Made by a program: the position numbers and the translations under genes. A stretch of DNA of 64,000 nucleotides from Arachidicoccus sp. BS20 (GTDB taxonomy: Bacteria; Bacteroidota; Bacteroidia; Chitinophagales; Chitinophagaceae), in the NCBI RefSeq assembly GCF_001659705.1, contig NZ_CP015971.1:1116001-1180000 (forward strand), written 5' to 3'. Position 1 is the stretch's first letter, and each line of letters starts with the position of its first letter. The notes below the pieces were generated by a model. The model was not told where the DNA came from and did not search any database. It saw nothing but the letters and a program-made list of their open reading frames with translations. Shown here in pieces: positions 8,631 to 18,734 of the stretch.

Positions 8631-8654
8631 ATGCGCGGCGTCTTCGCCGCGCAT
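8631..8654 (-). terminator. Terminator of eno
   Basis: ATGCGCGGCG (8631-8640) pairs perfectly with CGCCGCGCAT (8645-8654) around a four-base loop. On the minus strand it is followed by TTTTTATTTT. It lies 28 bases past the eno stop codon. Confidence 0.85.
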
Positions 8655-8681
8655 AGCAACTATTTATTTCAAAAAGAAAAT

Positions 8682-10010
<1,329 letters not shown>

Positions 10011-10065
10011 TTATTAGATAATAAAAAAAGCGAGATTAAAATTGCATGAACAAATGTTAGGAGAA

Positions 10066-10377
10066 TTATTTGTTTTTGCTGAAAAGGGAAAGAATAATTT
10101 CGATTAAAAAAGCATCTATTAAAGAACTAATAAAAAATGTGAGGAAAATATTGCCGTCAAAAAATAATTTAGGAAAAATATAGGCAGGAAAACACTCGGC
10201 ACCGAACAATATTTCTAAAAATCTGAGCAGTCCTTTTTCATCAGAAGTTGCTCTTTCTCCTATTGCAAATAAGAATACAAATGTTAGAAACGCAATTATA
10301 AAAATTACAACAAGCAAAACCAAAAATCGCTTTAGGTTAAAGTTCTTTTTTAGTGTGTTTAGGTTTTTCATAAGCAA
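10066..10377 (-). CDS. Small membrane protein, unknown
   Basis: 103 aa with three likely membrane segments: FLVLLVVIFIIAFLTFVFLF, a central aromatic segment around CFPAYIFPKLFF, and IFLTFFISSLIDAFLIEIIL. No family is recognised. Its start region overlaps the end of the upstream 86-aa gene by 41 bases in another frame, so the pair is probably translationally coupled. A second ATG at 10371 is also possible. Position suggests a functional link to the antitoxin-like protein before it, but this is not shown. Confidence 0.6.
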   Translation of the reverse strand: MLMKNLNTLKKNFNLKRFLVLLVVIFIIAFLTFVFLFAIGERATSDEKGLLRFLEILFGAECFPAYIFPKLFFDGNIFLTFFISSLIDAFLIEIILSLFSKNK

Positions 10378-10597
10378 TCTTTAAATCTTTTGCTTTAATC
10401 ACTCTGTCGTTTTCAGAATCGTCCAAAGCTTCGTCAATCTCAGCATTCAAGAGGGTTTCGCTTATCGGCTTTATTTTTTCTTCGTACAAATCTGCCTTGC
10501 TTTTCCGAAGTAATTTTTCCAAACTGTCAATTACATTTTCATTTTCCCAACGAAGAAACTCCCGAACAAATGTAATCTTGCGAAGTTCCATGTCCAT
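10337..10597 (-). CDS. Small antitoxin-like protein
   Basis: 86 aa, charged and probably helical. The opening (FVREFLRWENENVIDSLEKL) and the later acidic stretch ending in a YEKP motif resemble the small antitoxin-type proteins often found before RelE-like toxins in Bacteroidota. That resemblance is my own pattern judgement. No RelE-like gene follows. Instead a three-segment membrane protein gene overlaps its end. The preceding NAD-binding protein gene ends 33 bases upstream, so the three may share a transcript. Confidence 0.6.
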   Translation of the reverse strand: MDMELRKITFVREFLRWENENVIDSLEKLLRKSKADLYEEKIKPISETLLNAEIDEALDDSENDRVIKAKDLKIAYEKPKHTKKEL

Positions 10598-10630
10598 AAC
10601 AAAATGTTTTATCGAAGTTAAGAAAATAAA

Positions 10631-11317
10631 TCACTCCTCACTTTTCGTTTTCCCATACGCAATAATATCTTTCCCTTCAAAATTTTTCCGGTCATCTTCG
10701 ATATAGCAAGCATTAAGCATGGCATTGCCTATTTCTCTCAAAGTAGCGAAACCGTTGGGATAGAGCGCGCGACCAATCGGAAAAATCCAGGTAATATATT
10801 TATAAAAAGGATGCACGCGCTTCAATCCTTTAATCGGTTTTATAAATCCGGGACGGAAATTAAATTGTTTTTTAAAAGGCAGTTTTGCCAACGCATTTTC
10901 TGTTTTACTTTTTACGCGCACCCACATGAGCCGGGCATTTTCGTCGCCTGTCGTTCCCGCGCCCGAAACATAAATAAAAGTCATATCGGGATTGAGTTTA
11001 CAAAGTACATTCGCGATGTATAAAGTGAGGTCGTAAGTAATTTTTGAATATTGTTCTTCTGTCGCGCGAAGCGAAGTAATGCCCAAACAAAAGAAACACG
11101 CATTATAACCTTTCAGTTCATTTTCTATGGAAGACAAATCGAAAAAATCGGACCGGATAATTTCCTTTAATTTCGGATGAACAATTCCGCACGGCTTTCG
11201 ATTGATAACCAAAATATTTTCCACTCTTGCATCGTTCAAACACACGTGCAGCACTCCTTCGCCTACCATTCCGGTGGAACCTGTGATGATAACGCTTAAT
11301 TTATTTTCCGTATTCAT
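10631..11317 (-). CDS. NAD(P)-binding Rossmann-fold (epimerase-like) protein
   Basis: 228 aa. The N-terminal nucleotide-binding motif GSTGMVGEG is an atypical-SDR GxxGxxG form. The core ends strands with FFCLGITS and FIYVSGAGT, and RVKSKTENALAKL contains a Lys where extended SDRs have the active-site YxxxK. The size and NFRPGFIKP segment fit the small HTATIP2-like group of epimerase-like oxidoreductases. Substrate unknown. It is the first gene of a probable minus-strand run of three and is divergent from 11332-11640 with a 14-base gap. Confidence 0.8.
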   Translation of the reverse strand: MNTENKLSVIITGSTGMVGEGVLHVCLNDARVENILVINRKPCGIVHPKLKEIIRSDFFDLSSIENELKGYNACFFCLGITSLRATEEQYSKITYDLTLYIANVLCKLNPDMTFIYVSGAGTTGDENARLMWVRVKSKTENALAKLPFKKQFNFRPGFIKPIKGLKRVHPFYKYITWIFPIGRALYPNGFATLREIGNAMLNACYIEDDRKNFEGKDIIAYGKTKSEE

Positions 11318-11331
11318 GCGAATAGAATTTT

Positions 11332-11640
11332 ATGTTTTCTGAACAAAGACAAATCGATAACTTTAAACAAAAATATATGTGGATAAAATTAAAACATCAG
11401 CCGATTAAAGAGGGCGATTTGCTGATAAAAGAATTGGATAAAAAAGATTTGTACAATAAAGAACTGATGAGCGCTTTTCTTGTTAAGCAATCCGACAGCG
11501 ATAATTATCAATTAGAAAATTTTGTTACAGAACCAAACTTCGGTCTTGATACTGCAATGCCCGATATTGTAATACCGATGGATTTAAGCATGACGTATAA
11601 AGAACTTGTAAAAGGCAATTGGCATTTGTGGATTGATTAA
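11332..11640 (+). CDS. Hypothetical protein
   Basis: Up to 102 aa, acidic, with no signal or membrane segment and no recognised family. A start at 11377 (MWIKLKHQ) gives 87 aa. It may be the true start, because TAACTTTA at about 11354 resembles a -7 box and would lie inside the longer version. Its neighbours are divergent (left) and convergent (right), so it is a single gene. Confidence 0.55.
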   Translation: MFSEQRQIDNFKQKYMWIKLKHQPIKEGDLLIKELDKKDLYNKELMSAFLVKQSDSDNYQLENFVTEPNFGLDTAMPDIVIPMDLSMTYKELVKGNWHLWID

Positions 11641-11646
11641 GCTAAG

Positions 11647-12246
11647 CTACTTTAGAGGCTTAAAGTTTATTTCCTTCTGAATCGAAAAAGGGATTATTCC
11701 TTCCCATTTACCTCTGATAATTTTCTCTGCGCCCGAAGCAGAATCTTTAAATACGGCATAATAGGTTGCGGTAACAGCTTTATTTATCTGGCTTGCCTTA
11801 AAAGTCATTTCCGTATGTGCCTGAACAAATACAGAATCTTCAGCAATATAAGGTGCGGGTTGCGAAGTCAAGGTATCGCAAAGCAGCACAGTATTATTGC
11901 TTAAAAAAAAGTTGTCGCTTGAAAATATATCACTCGGAATGGATACTGCAACGGAATCTTTTATTAAGTCGCTGAACGAGGCGCTGTCGTTTTTGAATAA
12001 AGAATATTCTCTTAGTACCGGATGGAATAAATATGTTCCTTTTTCCGACGTGTTATTGGTATAAGTTGCCTGATGAAGAGGAATAGTATCAGTTGTAATT
12101 CCGTCGCCGTCTTCAATCGAGAAGTGAATGCTTTCAAATTTGAAGACATCGTTATTATTTTCATCGGCATCATTTGAAATAGTATCATTCTTAGAGCAGG
12201 AAATACAATAAATTGCTAATGTAATTATTAGAATGACTTTTTTCAT
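11647..12246 (-). CDS. Predicted lipoprotein, unknown
   Basis: 199 aa. The N-terminus MKKVILIITLAIYCISCSKND is a lipoprotein-type signal with acylation predicted at Cys17, followed by a polar Asp/Asn linker. The rest is a beta-rich extracytoplasmic domain ending in VTATYYAVFKDSASGAEKIIRGKWEG, with no enzyme motif seen. Its 5' flank contains the second copy of the duplicated element (12270-12336). The gene is next to, but probably not co-transcribed with, ligA. Confidence 0.7.
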   Translation of the reverse strand: MKKVILIITLAIYCISCSKNDTISNDADENNNDVFKFESIHFSIEDGDGITTDTIPLHQATYTNNTSEKGTYLFHPVLREYSLFKNDSASFSDLIKDSVAVSIPSDIFSSDNFFLSNNTVLLCDTLTSQPAPYIAEDSVFVQAHTEMTFKASQINKAVTATYYAVFKDSASGAEKIIRGKWEGIIPFSIQKEINFKPLK

Positions 12247-12269
12247 TTGTATATATTTTCATTATTTTT

Positions 12270-12336
12270 TTGCCGTATGGAATACCCTTAAATAATCACT
12301 GATTTGGGTATGTAAAAATCCTTATGGGCATTTCAT
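12270..12336 (-). repeat. Intergenic element, copy 2, upstream of lipoprotein gene
   Basis: Reverse complement of the element at 2081-2146 (about 80% identical by eye). It contains two direct half-sites, TGGGTAT and TGGGCAT, about 20 bases apart (19 in the other copy), close to two helix turns. Its far end is about 25 bases from the lipoprotein start codon, a position suitable for a regulator site. Confidence 0.6.
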
Positions 12337-12369
12337 GTATTAATGTTATTTAGACAAAAGTAGGGGAAA

Positions 12370-14538
<2,169 letters not shown>

Positions 14539-14634
14539 TTAGTTTGTCCTAAAGAATACATTGAGATTTATGATGTGTGATTTTTGATTTAAGATTTTAT
14601 TAGTTCGTGAATATATGAGTCAAGACGACAAGGC

Positions 14635-14976
14635 TTATCTTTTATAATAACCGAATAATTCACTTAACTTCCAATATGTGCATTCTGCTTTTTTACCATT
14701 TTCATTTGGGAGGCATGACCAACCGTAACCTCTGTTTTCACTCTGAGAATATTTTGCGATTTCTTTTTTACCTTCTTTTTTTGATACTTGTTTTAGTTTA
14801 TATATTAAAGACTCGGTTGCTTCTATATGATATTTATATAAACTTTTGTTTCCTAAATCAGTTTCAATATCTCTGCACTCAATAAGTATTCTGTTAAGAT
14901 TATTGAACACAGATATTATTCTTGCCTTAGTTCGTGTCTTAATAAACCAATGTATTAATTCAATTCTTCTAACCAT
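14635..14976 (-). CDS. Hypothetical protein
   Basis: 113 aa, basic, mostly helical in the first 80 residues, then a Cys- and Trp-containing tail (GYGWSCLPNENGKKAECTYW). No signal peptide, membrane segment or recognised family. It sits between REP copies 1 and 2, next to the RAYT gene. It could be passenger sequence of the locus or a spurious frame. Base composition is more AT-rich than its neighbours. Confidence 0.45.
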   Translation of the reverse strand: MVRRIELIHWFIKTRTKARIISVFNNLNRILIECRDIETDLGNKSLYKYHIEATESLIYKLKQVSKKEGKKEIAKYSQSENRGYGWSCLPNENGKKAECTYWKLSELFGYYKR

Positions 14977-15010
14977 TCTTCTGTTTCCTTATTTGTTTCA
15001 CATTGCCGCC

Positions 15011-15034
15011 GTGGTTCGTGTCCTCACGAACCAC
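15011..15034. repeat. REP palindrome, copy 2 (inverted)
   Basis: GTGGTTCGTG (15011-15020), loop TCCT, CACGAACCAC (15025-15034). The loop is the reverse complement of the AGGA loop in the other copies, so this copy is inverted. It lies 18 bases past the RAYT stop codon. Confidence 0.9.
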
Positions 15035-15051
15035 CTATAAAATTAAAAATA

Positions 15052-15612
15052 TCAAAACTCATTCCTCAAATCTTTTATAAAAGAAAAATCTTTCTTGCCT
15101 TCTTCATAAAATCTTGCCGTTGAATATTTGTAATGGCAAGGATGAGTAACCAACTGCCATCGTTCTGCCAATGGATTGTTGTGCAAATAATCCAACTTCT
15201 GATAAGCAACTTCCCTCGTGAACAAATGAATTGCCAACGGGTCGCGCTGCCAAAATTCATAATGTTTGTTGATGGCGCTTACTTTGTACAAATGTAATTG
15301 AGCGGAATTGTTTTTGAACAATAGTTTTTTAAATTCGTGCGCGGTGTATTTCAAGAACGAACCCTGCATGGTTTCCTTTCCATTTTTACGTTTCGCACGC
15401 CAGATAAAATGAACATGATTTGGCATAATGATAAAAGCAAAAATATCCGCAATGCCTTTTTCACTCAAATAATTCAATGAACCGATAATTATTTCTTTAT
15501 ACAAATCATTTTCCAAAAGCCGGTACCAATTATTAACAGTCGCCGTCCAAAAGAATATATCGCCGATTTCCATATACGACTTGCGTTTCGGTATAAATAT
15601 GTTTTTGTCCAT
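15052..15612 (-). CDS. REP-associated tyrosine transposase (RAYT, Y1/IS200-like)
   Basis: 186 aa. Single-strand HUH nuclease of the Y1 transposase superfamily. The HUH motif is PNHVHFIW (His66, His68). The C-terminal segment YQKLDYLHNNPLAERW carries the candidate nucleophile (Tyr142, alternatively Tyr137) in the usual YxHxNP setting. Intact, with no frameshift. It is bracketed by REP copies in opposite orientation (18 bases after the stop, 26 bases before the start), the classic RAYT arrangement. There are no IS200-type subterminal hairpins or flanking genes to make it an autonomous insertion sequence, so it is probably a domesticated housekeeping transposase that acts on the REP palindromes. 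Confidence 0.9.
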   Translation of the reverse strand: MDKNIFIPKRKSYMEIGDIFFWTATVNNWYRLLENDLYKEIIIGSLNYLSEKGIADIFAFIIMPNHVHFIWRAKRKNGKETMQGSFLKYTAHEFKKLLFKNNSAQLHLYKVSAINKHYEFWQRDPLAIHLFTREVAYQKLDYLHNNPLAERWQLVTHPCHYKYSTARFYEEGKKDFSFIKDLRNEF

Positions 15613-15638
15613 GTTGAAAATTTTTGTTGGTCCTTTTG

Positions 15639-15662
15639 TTGGTTCGTGAGGACACGAACCAA
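15639..15662. repeat. REP palindrome, copy 3
   Basis: TTGGTTCGTG (15639-15648), loop AGGA, CACGAACCAA (15653-15662). It lies just upstream of the RAYT start codon, in the opposite orientation to copy 2. The outer pair is T-A, again a compensated change. Confidence 0.9.
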
Positions 15663-15692
15663 GGCAGCAACATTACAAACAGCGAAGTTTTT

Positions 15693-15992
15693 TCATCCCT
15701 TATAATACTCCTCATCCAACTGCTCCTTCAATTCAGGATGCCGTTTCAAATACACGCCCACAAACGGACAATAATTCAACACAGGCTTGTTGATTTTCTT
15801 TGCATAATCAAAGGCATATTCTGCCAGCGCAGATGCAATGCCTCTGCCTTCCAGTGTTTTCGGCACTTCGGTGTGCATAAAAGCAATATCCTTTTTATAA
15901 AAACGATATTCGAGCTTGGCAATTTCATCGCCTTCGTGATACTCGAATTGCATATTTTCTTCGTTGTTGATGATGTTTAATTTGTCGCTCAT
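15693..15992 (-). CDS. Small GNAT-type N-acetyltransferase
   Basis: 99 aa from the ATG at 15992 (MSDKLNIINNEENM). The frame is open further upstream, but that would overlap ggt. It matches the short YjdJ-like GCN5-related family: HTEVPKTLEGRGIASALAEYAFDYA contains the acetyl-CoA pyrophosphate-binding Q/RGxGxA motif (here EGRGIA), and LNYCPFVGVYLKRHPE is the characteristic C-terminal segment. Substrate unknown, cytoplasmic. It starts 13 bases after the ggt stop codon, so it is probably co-transcribed with ggt. Confidence 0.88.
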   Translation of the reverse strand: MSDKLNIINNEENMQFEYHEGDEIAKLEYRFYKKDIAFMHTEVPKTLEGRGIASALAEYAFDYAKKINKPVLNYCPFVGVYLKRHPELKEQLDEEYYKG

Positions 15993-16005
15993 AATTATTA
16001 ATTTT

Positions 16006-17730
16006 TCAATATCCCGCAACGCTGTCATCGCCGCGAATGTCGGCAGCAACGTGCATTCTCCCGTTTTCAAATAAAATCATTTCCGTGCGCCCGATGCCCG
16101 ACACAAAGTTAATTTTATAATTCATTTGCGTTAGGCTGTCAATTACATTTCGGTCAAAACCGTTTCTCTCCATTTTGATTACGTCGGGTAGCCATTGATG
16201 ATGAAATTTAGGCGTGTCAATAGCTTCGGCGGCATTCATACCAAAGTCAATCACATTCACAATGCTTTGAAAAACCGAAGTCGGAATAGTCGTTCCGCCC
16301 GGCGTTCCCACAACCATAAACGGCTTATCATTTTTCAACACCAAAGTCGGACACATGGAACTCAACATTCTTTTATTGGGCGCAATCGCATTGGCTTCGC
16401 CGCCTACAGCGCCAAACATATTCGGCACGCCGGGCTTCACACTGAAATCGTCCATTTCATCATTCAACAAAAATCCTGCACCTTGCACTACAACACGGCT
16501 GCCGTACAAACCATTCAGCGTCGTAGTAATGGAAACAATGTTGCCGTACTTATCAGCCACGCAAAGATGCGTTGTCTCGTTGCTTTCGTGAAGATTTCCT
16601 GCGCCAATGCTACCGCTCGGTGTCGCCTTATTCGGGTCAAAGCTTTTCATTCTTCCTTTGAGATAATTTTCGCTCAAAAGTGCGCTGTCAGGCACTTTCC
16701 AGAAATCGGGGTCGCCCATATATTCGGCGCGGTCAGCATAAGCGCGGCGTTCCGCTTCTACCATTAAATGAATAGTTGCCGCAGAATGAAACCCCATTTC
16801 TTTCAATGAAAAAGGTTCAACCATTTTCAGCATTTGTCCGAGTAAAAGCCCGCCACTGCTCGGCGGTGGAAAGCTGATGATACGATAACCGCGATAATCA
16901 AACTGTATCGGCACACGTTTTTTTGCCTGGTAATTTTTTAAATCTTCATGTCTGACTAATCCATGCGCACTTTGCATGGTTTTTACGATCAAGTCTGCCG
17001 TTTTTCCCGAATAAAATTCTTGTAAACCTTTATCACGTATGCGTTCCAACGTATTTGCCAAATCTGCTTGTATTAAAATATCGCCTGCTTTCCACTGCAC
17101 ATTTTTCACAAAAGGAATGATTACGCCGGGATTGTATTTTTCAAAATCACTTTTATATTCATTTAATAAGCGTGCATCTTCTTTTGACAATGCGAAGCCC
17201 TTGCGTGCAAGGTCAATAGCAGGCTGTATCAATGTTTTAAAAGGCAGCTTTGCGTATTTCAACTCCGCAAAAATACCCGCGACAGAACCCGGAACACCTA
17301 TAGCCAAAATACCATCCTGCGAAAGATGTGTATTTGCTTTCCCGTTACTATCGAGATACATATCCCTCGAAGCCTTGCCGGGAGCAATCTCCCGAAAATC
17401 AAGAGCGATTAATTTCCCACTCTTTTCACGCGCCGTCATAAATCCACCACCACCGATATTGCCCGCTTGCGGATATACAACCGCCAACGCAAGCTGTGTA
17501 GCAATAGCAGCATCAAAAGCGTTTCCACCTTTTCGCAAAATCATCGCACCTGCTTGTGCCGCCAAAGGATGTGCGCAGGAAACAGCTCCGTTTGCATATA
17601 CTCCTTCTTTCAGTGAAAGAAATACGGAGGCACTATTGCTCGTAACAATTTGTGAAAAGCCACATCTTATCTGCAATACGATGAATAATACAAAAACAGT
17701 TTTCTTTGTTACAGGAAATATAGATTTCAT
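16006..17730 (-). CDS. ggt: Gamma-glutamyltranspeptidase
   Basis: 574 aa, full length. Exported N-terminal nucleophile enzyme that hydrolyses or transfers the gamma-glutamyl group of glutathione. It has a signal peptide of about 26 residues (VFVLFIVLQIRCGFSQ). The autocleavage site is Thr386 in ETTHLCVADKYGN, which becomes the nucleophile of the small subunit. GTPGGTTIP is the conserved gamma-glutamyl-binding segment, and the DMYLDSNGKAN and LDFREIAPG segments fit the large subunit. Probably first gene of a pair with the acetyltransferase. Confidence 0.95.
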   Translation of the reverse strand: MKSIFPVTKKTVFVLFIVLQIRCGFSQIVTSNSASVFLSLKEGVYANGAVSCAHPLAAQAGAMILRKGGNAFDAAIATQLALAVVYPQAGNIGGGGFMTAREKSGKLIALDFREIAPGKASRDMYLDSNGKANTHLSQDGILAIGVPGSVAGIFAELKYAKLPFKTLIQPAIDLARKGFALSKEDARLLNEYKSDFEKYNPGVIIPFVKNVQWKAGDILIQADLANTLERIRDKGLQEFYSGKTADLIVKTMQSAHGLVRHEDLKNYQAKKRVPIQFDYRGYRIISFPPPSSGGLLLGQMLKMVEPFSLKEMGFHSAATIHLMVEAERRAYADRAEYMGDPDFWKVPDSALLSENYLKGRMKSFDPNKATPSGSIGAGNLHESNETTHLCVADKYGNIVSITTTLNGLYGSRVVVQGAGFLLNDEMDDFSVKPGVPNMFGAVGGEANAIAPNKRMLSSMCPTLVLKNDKPFMVVGTPGGTTIPTSVFQSIVNVIDFGMNAAEAIDTPKFHHQWLPDVIKMERNGFDRNVIDSLTQMNYKINFVSGIGRTEMILFENGRMHVAADIRGDDSVAGY

Positions 17731-17878
17731 ACATTCTTTAGTTGACTTGTTAAAATTAAAGTTATTACAAACACAATGTTCACAATTTTTAATATCCTTT
17801 TTTCACAGAGCAGAAGCAAACGGAGAAGAATTTTATTATTTTCGCTTATTAAATTTTTTATCTAAAAAAAGAAATCCT

Positions 17879-18667
17879 ATGATTGTTGACGAATTAGATG
17901 TAAAGGACGGATACGTTAAAGCTGAAGTACACAACCACATTGCAACGATTGAATTTTTTCATCCGAAAGGCAATTCATTGCCTACAAAACTGCTTGCAAA
18001 ACTTACGCAGGAAATAGACCATATTTCTCACGATGAAAATACGCGTGTGGTACTGCTTCGCTCCGAACAGCACGACGTGTTTTGCACCGGCGCCTCTCTG
18101 GAAGAAATGATTGCGATTACTTCCGAAGAAGACGCTGTGAAATATTTTCACAGCTATGGTAATGTTATAAATGCTATGCGCAAATGTTCCAAGCTCATAG
18201 TTGCACGCATCCATGGAAAATGTGCCGGAGCCGGTGTAGGCATTGCGGCGGCGGCAGATTATGCCATCGCTCTTGAGGGTGCAGAAGTACGACTAAATGA
18301 ATTAAGCTACGGCTTTGGTCCGTATGTGATAGCGCCTGCGCTGATTCGGAAAATGGGTTTATCTGCATTCAGCCAGATTGCTATTGACTCGCATCTTTGG
18401 CGTAACGCCGACTGGGCAAGGCGTAAAGGCATTTTTGCAGAACTTCATCCCAACATCGAAAGCATGGAAGATTCCATTGAAAGGCTTACTACATCTTTGT
18501 CTCAAAATAATACAGAAGCAAATGCTTCGCTAAAAAAAATGTTGTGGGAAGGAACGGAAAACTGGAATACCTTACTACATGAAAGAGCCTTAACAGCAGC
18601 TAAATTATTGCTCCATCCACAAACTCAGAAATTTTTGGCAGGACTAAACAAAAGCGTTGTATTTTAA
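17879..18667 (+). CDS. Enoyl-CoA hydratase/isomerase family protein (crotonase fold)
   Basis: 262 aa from the ATG at 17879. The frame is open upstream to 17039, but that stretch is antisense to ggt and has no crotonase similarity. Oxyanion-hole segments are present: FCTGASLEEM and HGKCAGAGVGIAAAADYAIA. A Glu in RLNELSYGFGP sits where the first catalytic glutamate of hydratases lies. It would act on acyl-CoA thioesters, substrate not predictable. Single gene, followed by a bidirectional hairpin terminator at 18682-18718. Confidence 0.88.
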   Translation: MIVDELDVKDGYVKAEVHNHIATIEFFHPKGNSLPTKLLAKLTQEIDHISHDENTRVVLLRSEQHDVFCTGASLEEMIAITSEEDAVKYFHSYGNVINAMRKCSKLIVARIHGKCAGAGVGIAAAADYAIALEGAEVRLNELSYGFGPYVIAPALIRKMGLSAFSQIAIDSHLWRNADWARRKGIFAELHPNIESMEDSIERLTTSLSQNNTEANASLKKMLWEGTENWNTLLHERALTAAKLLLHPQTQKFLAGLNKSVVF

Positions 18668-18681
18668 ATTTATATCAAAGT

Positions 18682-18718
18682 AAAAATGTCTTCGACTGTT
18701 TTTGTTGAAGACATTTTT
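18682..18718. terminator. Bidirectional terminator
   Basis: AAAAATGTCTTC (18682-18693) pairs with GAAGACATTTTT (18707-18718) across a 13-base loop. A-rich and T-rich outer arms serve both the crotonase gene and the convergent ispG. Confidence 0.85.
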
Positions 18719-18734
18719 ATAAACTAAATATCTC

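Noticed and set aside
8474-8656. Short reading frame over the hairpin cluster
   Set aside because: Its codons follow the palindromes and dispersed repeat. No protein-like features.
16195-16767. Long plus-strand frame opposite ggt
   Set aside because: Mirror of the ggt codon pattern, with low-complexity, basic translation typical of antisense frames.
17039-17878. Upstream extension of the enoyl-CoA hydratase reading frame
   Set aside because: It is antisense to ggt, has no crotonase similarity, and a good start lies at 17879.
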